From Dillenia suffruticosa (Eukaryota; Streptophyta; Magnoliopsida; Dilleniales; Dilleniaceae), in assembly GCA_033439265.1 (NCBI GenBank), contig JAVTVX010000026.1, positions 327,501-391,500 on the forward strand: 64,000 nt of DNA, written 5' to 3'. The translations under genes were made by a program, and so were the position numbers. This document shows positions 49,389-60,800 of the stretch, piece after piece. Within the stretch, counting starts at the first letter, position 1; each line of letters opens with the position of its first letter. The notes beneath the pieces were generated by a model. It saw only the letters and a list, made by a program, of their open reading frames with translations, did no database searches and was not told the DNA's origin.

Positions 49389-49606
49389 GAGCTTTGTACG
49401 GAAATAACATATTTGAATTAAATATTTTTTAAAACAACACCGTTTGAAAACTAATTACAAAACTAACACACATATGTCGTGACTTCAAGTCACGACATGC
49501 ACTATTCATCAATGTCGTGACTTGAAGTCACGACATATGCATAAATTCACTATGTCGTGACTTCAAGTCACGACATAGCCTATGTCGTGAGTTCAACTCA
49601 CGACAT
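49389..49606 (+). repeat. Left TIR of the MULE, four 25-bp palindromes
   Basis: After an outer ~85-bp AT-rich stretch come four palindromes of 25 bp with a single unpaired central base, at 49,474-49,498, 49,512-49,536, 49,552-49,576 and 49,582-49,606. Each has arms ATGTCGTGACTT / AAGTCACGACAT; the fourth has GAGTT / AACTC in the inner arm. Spacers are 13, 15 and 5 bp. Confidence 0.95.
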
Positions 49607-50018
49607 ACATTTGGTCACTCATCCCAGCAGTTTGCACATTCTATGTTGTCCAAATTTACAAAACAACTAAAAACACCACAAACTCCGAAAATGGCCAAAT
49701 CAACCATTATGCTATCCAAATTTACAACGCAACAGAAGCACCACAAACTCCGATAGTTACCAAAATCAACCATTCTGCTATCCAAATTGACATCAGAACA
49801 GAAACACAAAAATACTACACAAACACCACAAACTCCAGTAGTGACCAAATCAATCAATTTTGGACCTCATAACTAGTTTTCATATGCAATACTGTCCAAA
49901 TGATCAGCAACAAATCCCAAAAACCAAATCGTACAAAATGAAGTACAATGAACAAAGTAAAGAAATAAATGTAATTTTATAAAATTTAACAGAAGTTACA
50001 ATTTACAAAAAATAGAAA

Positions 50019-50945
50019 TCAATGTCGTCGTCTTCTTCTAGTGTACTGTCTAACACCTACAGCTACTGTACTGCCTATAGAGTCATCATGAGATACTAAT
50101 CCCATATCATCTATCTGTGTGATCTGGGAGGGGCCTACATCCTGCTGGTGGGGATCAGAGAAAACAGGCGGAGAGACATGGTACAGCAGTGGTGCATCAT
50201 CTGTCACACCCTGTGTCAATCCGTCATCCATAAAGCTATGGGGACGAACTTCCCTCTGAGGAGCCCCCGGAGTGAAAACCTGAGAGATGTCATCAAAGAC
50301 AGGCGTGTAGAAATCTGAACACTCACCGAACGTATTTGAAGGTCCTGCGACATACTCGGCCTGCCGTGACGGTGGCGTTGACGCATGTTCGGACGAGCGT
50401 CGAGATCTGGTACGCTGTCCTCTCCCTCGGCGTCGTCCATGTGCTCGGCCTGCATCACCAACGTCTGCGCCATCTGTCTCGGGGCGATCACTGAATAGAC
50501 GTGTCATATCATCTGTCAGAACCGAGATGGCCGACTCAGCAAGGCAACGAACGTCGGCACTAGGATTGTCTCGTATCTCATGCAAAGTGTCCTACTACAA
50601 ACAATAATGTGAAAATTAATTAAAACAACAAATTAAATTATTTGATTGAGAATGAAAAGAAAGTAGTAGAGGGAAACTTACCACGTAAGTCAAAGAAGCT
50701 CCCCGATGACCAACAAATCTGCGGGAGATGGAACGAAACCAGACCGAATAGTGAGGATCGAGCGCAGGTCCAAAGGAGGTATCTAGTGGAACTACATGGT
50801 CGTGTCGGTGATTCCAAAGATCTATGTACACTGCATGCGCTGCCGACCCATCAACCTCTACAGTACCCCGCGTGCTCGTGTCGTGGAGTCTGTCCTCGGT
50901 GTCACAGGCTGTGAAGATGACCCAAACATCGTATGGTTTCCACAA
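50019..50945 (-). CDS. MULE-carried plant-mobile-domain-like ORF with one intron
   Basis: Exon a runs from about 50,945 to 50,682 and encodes a segment like the end of plant mobile domain (PMD) proteins: LWNHRHDHVV, then GPALDPHYSVWFRSISRRFV. The donor ACGTG|GTAAG at 50,681 and the acceptor GTAGTAG at 50,592 remove 90 bp. Exon b (50,591-50,019) continues DTLHEIRDNPSADVRCLAES, then an Arg-rich (GRRRGRGQRTRSRR) low-complexity tail. The true start is unclear; the first Met frame (50,945) overlaps the preceding ORF in another frame. GC content is higher than in flanking DNA. PMD sequences are known to travel in MULEs; that this is a captured fragment is inference. Confidence 0.6.
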
Positions 50946-51492
50946 CTACGACCACTACTACGACAAGCTTCTCTACCATCTTCTTCTTCATCATCATCCT
51001 CTTCTTCCGCATCTTCTTCCGCCTCCTCTTCGGCCATTTCTTCTTCATCCACATCATTATCCATGTCTACTATTGCAACATCCACTCGAGATTCGATATG
51101 TGGATATTCTTCTTCATAATCGCAATCTTGTTGTACAGGGACAAACGTCCGACCATTGTATGCCTTTATATACAACTCATGACTTGTACCCATTCCCATA
51201 GCCACCGCAAACTCCATCAAGTTCAGAACGTCATCATCATCATTTATCGGCACCAATACGTACCTTACATTCCCCCTTGCATGTGTGACATAGGGCAACG
51301 ATGAAACATCTTTACGTGTTGTATTGTCGAATTGATTCCAACTCCCTTACAGACTATGGTTACCAACTCATTAAAAGATACATCTTTTTTCACCCGAATC
51401 AACTTCGAAGGTTCACGGTCATAGCCCACCCCATTTTCACCCTTCACAATTTCACCTTTTGTGTACAATAACAATCTCACCATATCCGCCAT
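50858..51492 (-). CDS. MULE-carried PB1-like / MuDR N-terminal domain ORF, frameshifted
   Basis: Starts with Met at 51,492 (MADMVRLLLYTKGEIVKGEN...) and continues through a PB1-like fold common at the N-terminus of plant MULE transposases (LIRVKKDVSFNELVTIVCKG, then VRYVLVPINDDDDVLNLMEF). The two halves lie in different frames and meet at a GGGGG run near 51,262-51,266, so a 1-nt shift has broken the gene. An extremely acidic tract (Asp/Glu-rich, about 50 residues) follows at about 51,090-50,950. Apart from the frame break the coding potential is strong. Not expected to encode an active transposase. Confidence 0.65.
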
Positions 51493-52133
51493 TTCTACTT
51501 AAAATCAAAAAAACATTTTATCAAAATGTTTATCTACAATTATTAAATATAATATAATTTTCATTTAAAACCCTATAATTAAATTTACAACAAAATAACA
51601 AACAATAAACACAAATTTATCAAAAAACATTCTAATTTTATTTAACTACAATTATTAAATATAACTAATTTTACTTTTAATACCTTTATAAAAAAAACCC
51701 TAAAACCTAATTTTATCCCAAATTAAAAAAACCCTAATTCCTAATTTCTCATGAATTTCCAACAAATATCTAAACCCTAAAACATTAATATCTAATTATA
51801 TCTTTCCAAAATATAGTTAAATCAACAAATAATATCTCAATTTAATAATGTACATTAAAATTTAATCAATTTAAACATATAAAATTTCATTTCTCAAGGA
51901 ACACAAACAACATTTTACCTTCGTCAAATTTCGCGTGTGGCACTTTCAAAAGCAGTGGATCGTGGTTCTCTTGCAATCCCCCAAGTTGCAGATGTCTTCG
52001 GTGTTGCAGTTCGTGCGCGCAGATGCCCAAGAGAGGATTCGCCCGCGGAGGAAGCAGCGAGAAGCAGAATGGGGAAGAAAGAAAGAAAAAAGAGAAGAAA
52101 GAAAAGAAGGGATCGGGGGTGTTATGTTCGAGC

Positions 52134-52351
52134 ATGTCGTGAGTTGAACTCACGACATAGGCTATATCGTGACTTGAAGTCACGACATAGTGAATTTATG
52201 CATATGTCGTGACTTCAAGTCACGACATTGATGAATAGTGCATGTCGTGACTTGAAATCACGATATAGGTGTGTTAGTTTTGTAATTAGTTTTCAAACGG
52301 TGTTGTTTTAAAAAATATTTAATTCAAATATGTTATTTCCGTACAAAGCTC
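52134..52351 (-). repeat. Right TIR of the MULE, four 25-bp palindromes
   Basis: Inverted copy of 49,389-49,606 with only a handful of substitutions, mostly C-to-T or G-to-A inside the palindromes (for example TATCGTG for TGTCGTG near 52,172 and 52,261), a pattern expected from deamination of methylated cytosine. Confidence 0.95.
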
Positions 52352-52441
52352 GAATTATAGTTATAGTGGTAATTTTGCCCCGTCACATGGGCTTGGAAGG
52401 AGGTTAAGAGGAATGGGATAAAGACGAATGACGAACGACGA

Positions 52442-52501
52442 ATGAAGGGCGAGGAGCTGCAGAGGTGGAGGGGAGTGGAGGCATGGAAGTACTACGACTA
52501 G
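52442..52501 (+). promoter_or_regulatory. Upstream ORF overlapping the fibrillin start codon
   Basis: A 19-codon frame (MKGEELQRWRGVEAWKYYD then TAG) starts 41 bases upstream of the main ATG at 52,483 and ends 16 bases inside the coding region, in a different frame. Shorter uORFs start at 52,386, 52,412 and 52,427. If the transcript starts upstream of 52,442 this would reduce main-ORF initiation. Confidence 0.5.
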
Positions 52502-52645
52502 TGCGTTGCGCCAAGTTGCCAGCCGGAATCGGAAAGAGAGAGATACCAATACCCTTATTACGTCTCCGTGACGCCAGGAGTAAGAGTTGGCCAAGCAGAA
52601 GCAGAACCATAGCTTCTGTCAGTAAAAATGCAGGGGTATGTACGG

Positions 52646-52682
<37 letters not shown>

Positions 52683-54629
52683 TACGTGATTTTGATTACA
52701 CAATTAATCAGAGTGATGCATTGGTGTTGGAGAATAAGAAGCAGGAGGTATTGAGAATGATCCAAGACACGGAGCGGGGTCGAGTTGCGACTGCCGATCA
52801 ACGCAGTTCACTTGAAGAGGCCTTGGTTGGGTTGGAGGTGTACGGTTCCCCAATTCACCTGCCTCTGTTGGACGGCACCTGGCGTCTCCAGTATACTTCT
52901 GCCCCCGATGTTCTCATTCTTCTCCAATCCGCTGCCTCATTGCCCTCCTTTCTTCAGGTTTCACCACCAATACCATAAAATCTTACCTAAATTAATGGCT
53001 TCTTAATCTTCTGATACTTCTTCTATCGAGGTAGGTTGGGCAAATATTTCAGAAGTTTGAATGTCGTGATCAATCTGACGGAGGTGTTGTTCGTAACATT
53101 GTTCGCTGGAGTATTCCGGGCTTGCTCGAGGTAAATGGTTTTTGTTACTTGAATATTTAATTCGTGTTAATCTAGGGATCACTTCAATTTGCCGTAGCTT
53201 TTACGGTGCATAGTGTAGGTATTCTTTCCAAATTGTTGCTCCAAGAAATAAATCTAAGCAATGACTAATAGGTTTTGACAAAATATAAGGAGCTTTGTAA
53301 AATAACAACGTTGAAAAAATATTTTCAAATCTAATATCCACGTGTCGAGTCTTGAAGACTCAACATGATACTGTTCAATGAACAGTACCATATCGAGTCT
53401 TCAAGACTCAACATGTACTATTCATACCGGTCTTATGTCGAGTCTTCAACATTCGACATGCACTGTGTATGTCGTTGAAAACTCGATATGGTACTGTTCA
53501 ATTAACAATGTCACTATATATGTCGAGTCTCGATATGGTACTGTTCAATGAACAATAACACTGTTCAATGAACATTTCCATGTTGAGTTTTCAAGACTTG
53601 GCACGTGGGTGTTAGATTTAGAATTATTTTTGCGGGTGTATTGTTTTTAAATATATATATTTTTTTGAGGTTGGTTCGGAACAAAACTCAAATATAAGCC
53701 CCGACCATTTGTGATAAATGCTTAATAGAGAAAAATCGATTCTAGTGTTATTCATCCGATTAAACCCTTTTCGTCTAAGTGGAGAGGAGATCCCCCCCAA
53801 CCTTCCGGAAAAAAAAAAAGAACTATAAAGTTCACCACTTTTATTTTTCTGGGCAAAAAAACACAAATTTTAAGCTCTACATTTGGAGTCTTCCTATAAC
53901 AACATATGCTTTGCTAAGCCAACCTGATATCATGAGATAAAACACCAAGTTAATCAACAGATTTATCGACTTGAAATTAGCTTAAACTGACATATTAAAC
54001 AATATGAAAAACTTAAAAGTTGTAAGATTGAATTTATGCCTCTTTTAGTTCTCTTTTCTTCCCCCCCAAAGTTTTGACATTTTTCTTTTGATCAAAAACA
54101 ATTCAAGCTTTTCAACTATTCAGCGGGATTGGCATGAGCACATTTTGTGATATCATTATTTGCTTGTTGTCTGTTGCCATTGCTTGTCATTTTTTCTTGC
54201 ACTTGCCAGTTTACAACCAAGGTAATAATGACATTTTCTGTCATGGAAATCAATCCTGTCCACGAAATTAAGAGCACATCATACATAGAAGTAAGCTTTA
54301 TCTTGTTTCAGGAACAAGAAGGTGCAACCTTGGTTGTCACTGCAAAGTTCTCAGTTGTTTCTCCACGTAACATCTATCTTCAGTTTGAGGAGGTTAGTTT
54401 CCCCACTATGCATTAAATAGCAATAGAAAGTCGTATCCATCAAAATGTTTCTTCTGAGACATAATAGGTAAGTAGATTAAGAAATTTCTCCTACCTAATA
54501 TATGCCCTTTGATGCTTGGTGAATTTTATGTTGTTAATTTACTATTACTGTTTGAACTTTGTCTGTAAACTTGTTTCTAATGTACCGAGCAAAAGGGGAG
54601 AGGGATAATAGAGAGAAGGGGGGGAATCA

Positions 54630-54673
<44 letters not shown>

Positions 54674-57600
54674 TTGAAAATGACGATGAAACATTCTAAG
54701 AGATGTGTGAAGGGATGCCTCCCAAATATATAGCCCTAATCCGCCAATAAATCAAAAATCCAAGAAAAGGAAGGGAAGAAAAGGCCCAAAATGAAGCAAA
54801 CCATGGCCCAAGAAGGCTGTCCAAAATAAGCAGAAAGATAGGCAGATTTCTGGATAGAAAATGTTCAGAAATCTGCCTAGAAACTTGGCTCAAAATTAGG
54901 CCCATTCACTGCCCACTCAAAGGAGACTTCAAGTCCATTAAATGAAGCTCCAATCAAGACCCTAAGTGACTATATAGCAGGTCCAAAAGAACCCAAACAA
55001 TACAGGGGCAGAATGGACAGAATTTATAACGGCTAATTTTTGGGTTTGTCTACTGGCTAGTTTTTCCTTTTAAGCTATAAATAAGACTTTTATCTTCACT
55101 TGTAGGATACCTTGGAGTATTGTCTCCTTGTATCATTTTTACAGATAGAAAGTCTCTCCAAACTATTTTGTATTTTAGAGTATAGTCTGTACAATATTTT
55201 TGTATATTTGATACTTTATCAAAGAAATAGAATTGTGTTTATTCACATGCATCAAGTCTCTTCTTTTATTGTTCTTCAACATCTTCAAACAAACATTCCA
55301 TCTTCCTTCAAAATTCCAAACCATTGCTCATCAAAACCTAGCTTAACTACCAAAACTTTCGCACTTCAAATTTCAACATGGTATTAGAGCGGGCTACATT
55401 TCCTTCCCTCACTTCCAAAAATTATCCTCAATGGGCTGCCATAATCCAAAGGCTCTTAAATATTTCAGATTTTTTGGAGCATATCCAAGAAGAGCCTCTT
55501 GAGTCCACACACCCTAAATTTGAGCAATGGAAGAAGCAAGATGCTGGCATCACTCTCAAGCTCCTCACATCAATGGGTGAAGCACATCAAAGCATGGTGA
55601 GGGGCTGTTCAAATGCCAATGCCGTGTGGGATACTTTGGAAGGTCTCTACGACAACAAACACAATTTGGGGAGAGTCTTTGAACTTTAACAACAAATCTC
55701 CAAACTTCAAAGAGGTGACAAAACTCTACCCCAAGCCTTCGGCGACTTCGAACGGTTATGGACAGAATTGGAGACATTGAGGCCACTAACAATGGATCTC
55801 AATATTCTTCAACAAAGAAGAAATGAAGACAAGACATTTGCCTTGCTCATTTCCCTTGGAGAGCCATTCAAAGTGGTGTGCCAAGAAATCCTAGGAAAGA
55901 AAGCTCTACCATCTTATGAGGAGGTAAGAGGAATGATCTAAAGGGCCGAAACCTCTAAGAGGTTTGAGGAAGAAAGTCGACCACAAATGGAGTTCTACGG
56001 CTTCAAGGCGACGGTGGAGGAGCAACATGCTGAAAACGTGTGCACTCATTGCCAAAGACAAGGTCATATCAAAGAAAGATGTTGGGACTTATATCCAAAC
56101 CTTAAGTCAAACGGAGAAAGGCTGTATCAAAGGAGGAGTGAACTACCTATTAAAGGTATAAGCTCCAATCCAAATTTAAATGTTTTTAAATATGTGCATT
56201 GCCATATTAAACAAACCCCATGCATGTCTAGAGCAGGATACAAATATATTATATCATTCATTGATTATCACTCTAGATATGCATGGGTATATATGCTTAA
56301 GGAAATGGCACAAACACATAATACATTTAAAAAATACTATCATTTAGTTACTAAGGTGTATAATGCATCAATTCAAACACTTAGAACGGATGATAGAAAT
56401 AATATATGCCCTAACTTTGAAAGTTTTTTAAAACAAAAGGGCATTAAACCAGAAATCATGAGTCAAGAAAATCTCAGAATAAATGAAGAAGACATAAACA
56501 CAATGGCACTATCATTATTAGATGACGCACACTTGACTCGTGAATATTGATGTGATGCTATTAGCACCGCTACATACACATACAATCGCATTCCACACTA
56601 TGAATTTCATGAAAAATCTCCAATAAAAATCATTAGAAATAGCAAACCAAACCTTTTGCATCTTAGAATATTTGGGTGTGTTTGCTACATGAATGGAGTG
56701 CGATGTATATTCTTAAGATATGGGCCAAGGAAAAATGGTAATATTTGTTATGATGCTAAAACTAACAATGAATACATATCGAAAGATATGAAATTTGCCC
56801 AAGATGATCTTTACTTTGCAGTATTAGGTGATAAAGCACCTCTGAGTCTACCTATCGAAGCTCCAAATGAGGAGCAAGGGGGAGCACAACAAATAAGTCA
56901 TGTTCATATAGCTTGTAATGCTTAAGTCATTGAGGGGGAGCAAAAAGACAAGGCCAGAAAGAAGAAAAAGAAAAACAAGAAAAAGAAGGCCAGGGAACCT
57001 CAAAAAGTTCAACCTTCCATCACTATCTCTCCAAGTCACGACTCCATGGAGTTCCATTCGTCGGACTTGAGGGGGAGTGTTGAAGATGACGATGAAACAT
57101 TCCAAGAGATGTGTGAATGGATGCCTCCCGAATATATAGCTCTAATCCGCTAACAACTTGGATAGCAAATTCAATCAAAAATCCAAGGAAAGGAAGGAAA
57201 GAAAAGGCCCAAAATGAAGCAAACCATGGCCCAGGAAGGCTGCCCAAAATAAGCAGAAAGATAGGCAGATTTTTGGATAGAAAATGTCCAGAAATCTGCC
57301 TAGAAACTTGGCCCAAAATTAAGCCCATTCACTGCCTACCTTCGGCCCACTCAAAGGAGACTTCAAGTCCATTAAATGAAGCTCCAATCAAGGCCCTAAG
57401 TGACTATATAGTAGGTCCAAAAGAAGCTCAAACAATGCAGGGGCAGAATGGGCAGAATGGGCAGAATTTATAACGGTTAGTTTTTGGATTTGTCTATCGG
57501 CTAGTTTTTCCTTTTAGGCTATAAATAAGTCTCTTATCTTCACTTGTAAGACACCTTGGAGCATTGTCTCCTTGTATCATTTTTAGAGCTAGAAAGTCTC

Positions 57601-57818
57601 TCAAAACTATATTGTATTTTAGAGTATAGTCTCTACAATATTTTTGTATATTTGATATTTTATCAAAGAAATAGAATTGTATTTATTCACATACATCAAG
57701 TCTCTTCTATTGTTATTCTTCAACATCTTCAAACAAACATTCCATCTTCCTTCAAAGTTTCAAACCATTGCTCACCAAAACCGAGCTCAACTACCAAAGC
57801 TTCCGTACTTCAAATTTC

Positions 57819-57858
<40 letters not shown>

Positions 57859-60800
57859 ATTTAATAACCAATTATCAATTCATTCTTGAAAGCATCACAA
57901 TCAATAGGCTGTAATGCCTAAATATATTGGTATTACCCTGAACCAAATAAGGAAATATTGTCAAGAAAGAATAATCGCATGAAAATTAGAAACAAACTGA
58001 TACTAGTAACTATTCTAAGATGTTAAATACTAAATCACTGGTAGCACATCTGCTGCAGAGAGTTAAGAACTGTTCATCAAATCCAAGCAACTAGATAACT
58101 CTATAAAACATCCTGTGATGAATCAAATGACACCTCGATAGTGGTGCAAAGTCTCATCAAAGAAATTAGGAACTATAGATTAATTAAACAAATTAACATA
58201 AGGTTCACATTTGAAAATGATATACAAAATGTAGGAAGGAGCAAATAAAGAAAATCTAGGATGATATAACAATTGTTCAACACTCCGAAGTAAGACATCC
58301 TTTGACAACTCTTTCAAAATTTCATTTATCACATCTATTTCAACCTTGTTAGTATTTTCAAAATTTTCGGCAAAGCTTAGGAGAACATGATGAACAATGA
58401 CAAGTTCTCTTTTGACTAGTGGTGTAACAGCCTGAACCATTCTAACCAACGTTTTTGGCTTAAAAATGTCTCATAGGTGTAATGACCTCACCATTCTCCA
58501 CATAAATATTGTTAGCTTTGGCTTAAAATGCCTCACGCATATGTTGCTCAGATGATAATGTGGTCTCAGAGTGAGAATCTCTGAAGAGGTCACCTAGCAT
58601 GGTATTGCTTCTACACGAGCATGCTTAATTGTGGAATCCCTATGGGAGCCGGGCCAATATTTCTAAAATGTGCTTCGATGTAAGAAGACTCGGTTTAAAT
58701 TTTTTGGAGGGATATTGGAATCTCCCCCACTTATAATACTGTCATCCTTGTCGGTGTTGCCACACATGGCAAGAATTCATGGTCATGCGATGTAGATTCT
58801 AGAGGTCGCTCCCACTTTGTGACACATTGTCCCAAATGGATTCAAGAGGTAACCCCACAATATAGTACTTTGCCTTGTATAACACTTGGCTTTGCACTTG
58901 TAGTTGCTGTAGATTCTCATACTATTTGTAATGACCGAAACCATTCTCCACTGAAATGTCGTCTGTTTTGACAAATTATTTCACAACAATAATGTGACTC
59001 AAAATAAGGATTTTTCTGGAGGTCATATCATTTTGGTACTACTCCAACACAAGCACGCTCACTATGTAATTTGTATAAGATCCCAATCAATATTTCCAAA
59101 AGGCACCTTGATGTGGGAATGTTCAACTTAACTATATTTGAAGGATATTACACTGCAAGTAATTCTCTCCTTTCCCAGAACTCGCACTCGTAAGTTACCC
59201 ATCATAAGCAATTGTCGTTTTTGGACGAGATTACTTTTAGAAAAGAAATAATTAAAATTCTAATTTCTATAGAGATTTCTAAATAATAAAATACAGACAG
59301 AGATAAAAGATTTTAGAAATAAAGCATAACTTGGACGAGCAAAATTATAAAACTAATAAAACCAAATAATATATAAATTTCATACAAATATTGAGCTCTT
59401 GTTGGAAGAATATATGAAGGAAGTGGAAGAAACATACATCTTTTTATTTTTTTTTCCCTTAACCCATTCCCTTATTTATTTATGCAAGAAGCAATCTTAG
59501 TCTTTAGAGGAGAAGTATGCCTATATAATCTGAAATCATTGTGCTGTTAATCTGATGTCCTGAATTTGTGTTGCAGGTCAAAATTCAAGATTTTAGCATC
59601 AGTGAAGAGCTGCAAGCTTTAATAGCTCCAGCCATCCTACCGCGATCATATTTAAGTCTTCAAGTACCACTCCATATGCCTTTGCACCATATTTTTATTT
59701 GTTCCTTTTGCAAGCTTTCAACGCAGATTGCCTTGGCTGCATGCTTTCATGCTTCTTTCTTTCTTTTACTTTTCTTTTCTTTTTACTTTTGAAATATGGC
59801 AAAAGAACTCATTATTTAAAAGTTATTTTCAATTTTTCACATTCTGAAATTTGAATAATAAAATGATCCCTTTCCTGTACCATGTTCTGGTGTAGCCCCA
59901 TTCTTACATTGGTTTGTGTATAAATTCTTTTATTTCGTCTCTTGTCATTGAGCTTTCTCACCCCAACTCCAAGTGACATGGTTTTAATGTTTTAGTGCTC
60001 TATGTAGTGAGATTGACGGGTTACTTAACTTTGTTTGATGTATGTCTGAATCGTCATTACGGTGTTTAAAAAAAATGTGTGGAGTCAAAGTTTATTCAAT
60101 TTGCCACTTATGACACACACTTTTTTTTTTTTTGTTTTTTGTTTTTTTAATTGTTTGGTCTTCAAAACAAACAGTTTGTGCTCCTTAGACTAAAACATGA
60201 ATATCTGGAGAAACAATACTTGTCTTGCTATCTAACATCCTTTCTGATTATATAGGAGATAATGAATGTGAACTTGCTCCATATTGGGTGTTGTACTTCG
60301 AAGACTTAGTTTTTCATCTATGGTTAAAGCTCAGAGGACGTTTGTTTTCACTATGAGGCTCATAGCAATGACCGGTAGTAAATATGGATAGATGATGAGG
60401 CTTTTGTCACCAAATTGCTATGGTTATGCTAGTGGTTAGATCCACATGACATCCCATTATATTATCCTTTAGATTTTGAATATTTGGACCAAGATAGTTA
60501 GAACGAAGGATTAAAACATCACAGAATAGGATTTTGACAAGAACTAAAATACTTTGCAACCGATTTTGATATCTCACTTTTTTCTAAAAAGTACGTGTAT
60601 TAGTGCCTATTTCATTTGAAAGAATTTGAAACATAATAGACGTGTGCGCGCGTGCGCGTGCATATAGAGTTTGAAATTCATGTAGAGTATTTGGTGGAAA
60701 TATATATATAAATGTATTAATATATTAATATGTTTTGATAGAAAAAGAATTGCATTAGATAGAAAGGAAAATATACAAAAGGCCTAATGTTGAAAAGACC

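Larger units (their letters stand above)
49389..52351 (-). mobile_element. Non-autonomous Mutator-like element (MULE) with long palindrome-bearing TIRs
   Basis: 2,963 bp, bounded by exact 9-bp direct repeats GAATTATAG at 49,380-49,388 and 52,352-52,360, the target-site duplication length typical of Mutator. Terminal inverted repeats of 218 bp (49,389-49,606 and 52,134-52,351) begin GAGCTTTGTACGGAAATAAC and are nearly identical. Inside, minus-strand frames encode transposase N-terminal-like and plant-mobile-domain-like pieces but no DDE transposase, so mobilisation would need another element. High TIR identity and an exact duplication indicate a comparatively recent insertion relative to other elements here. 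Confidence 0.92.
54672..57822 (+). mobile_element. Copia family A, shortened element lacking RT and RNase H, in fibrillin intron 4
   Basis: LTRs at 54,672-55,378 and 57,078-57,822; PBS TGGTATTAGAGCGGG at 55,379; polypurine tract TTGAGGGGGAG at 57,067-57,077. AGAGA flanks both sides, within a GA microsatellite. The ~1.7-kb internal region is one near-continuous frame with a few stops. It has gag (YPQWAAIIQRLLNISDFLEH, ANAVWDTLEGLYDNKHNLGR), a CCHC knuckle CTHCQRQGHIKERC, then integrase core sequence (AGYKYIISFIDYHSRYAWVY, FESFLKQKGIKPE) and the integrase C-terminal region (LLHLRIFGCVCYM). No protease motif, no reverse transcriptase and no RNase H are present, whereas copia pol normally carries all of these. 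It depended on another element for mobility. Confidence 0.9.

Noticed and set aside
49474..49606. Possible CRISPR-like array (four 25-bp repeats with short spacers)
   Set aside because: The repeats are perfect palindromes with 5-15 bp spacers, occur in inverted copies at the two ends of a transposon flanked by a 9-bp duplication, and the genome is a plant.
50642..51304. Several plus-strand frames of 90-125 codons
   Set aside because: Shadows of the minus-strand MULE-carried coding region, rich in Ser/His from the reversed acidic tract.
51935..52212. Plus-strand frame rich in Lys/Arg next to the right MULE TIR
   Set aside because: It runs into the inverted repeat and resembles no protein; the segment better fits the 5' leader of the minus-strand MULE transcription unit.
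58585..59088. Possible 5S rRNA genes
   Set aside because: Only diverged internal pieces are present, on the minus strand, inside paired terminal repeats; ends and control boxes are not intact.
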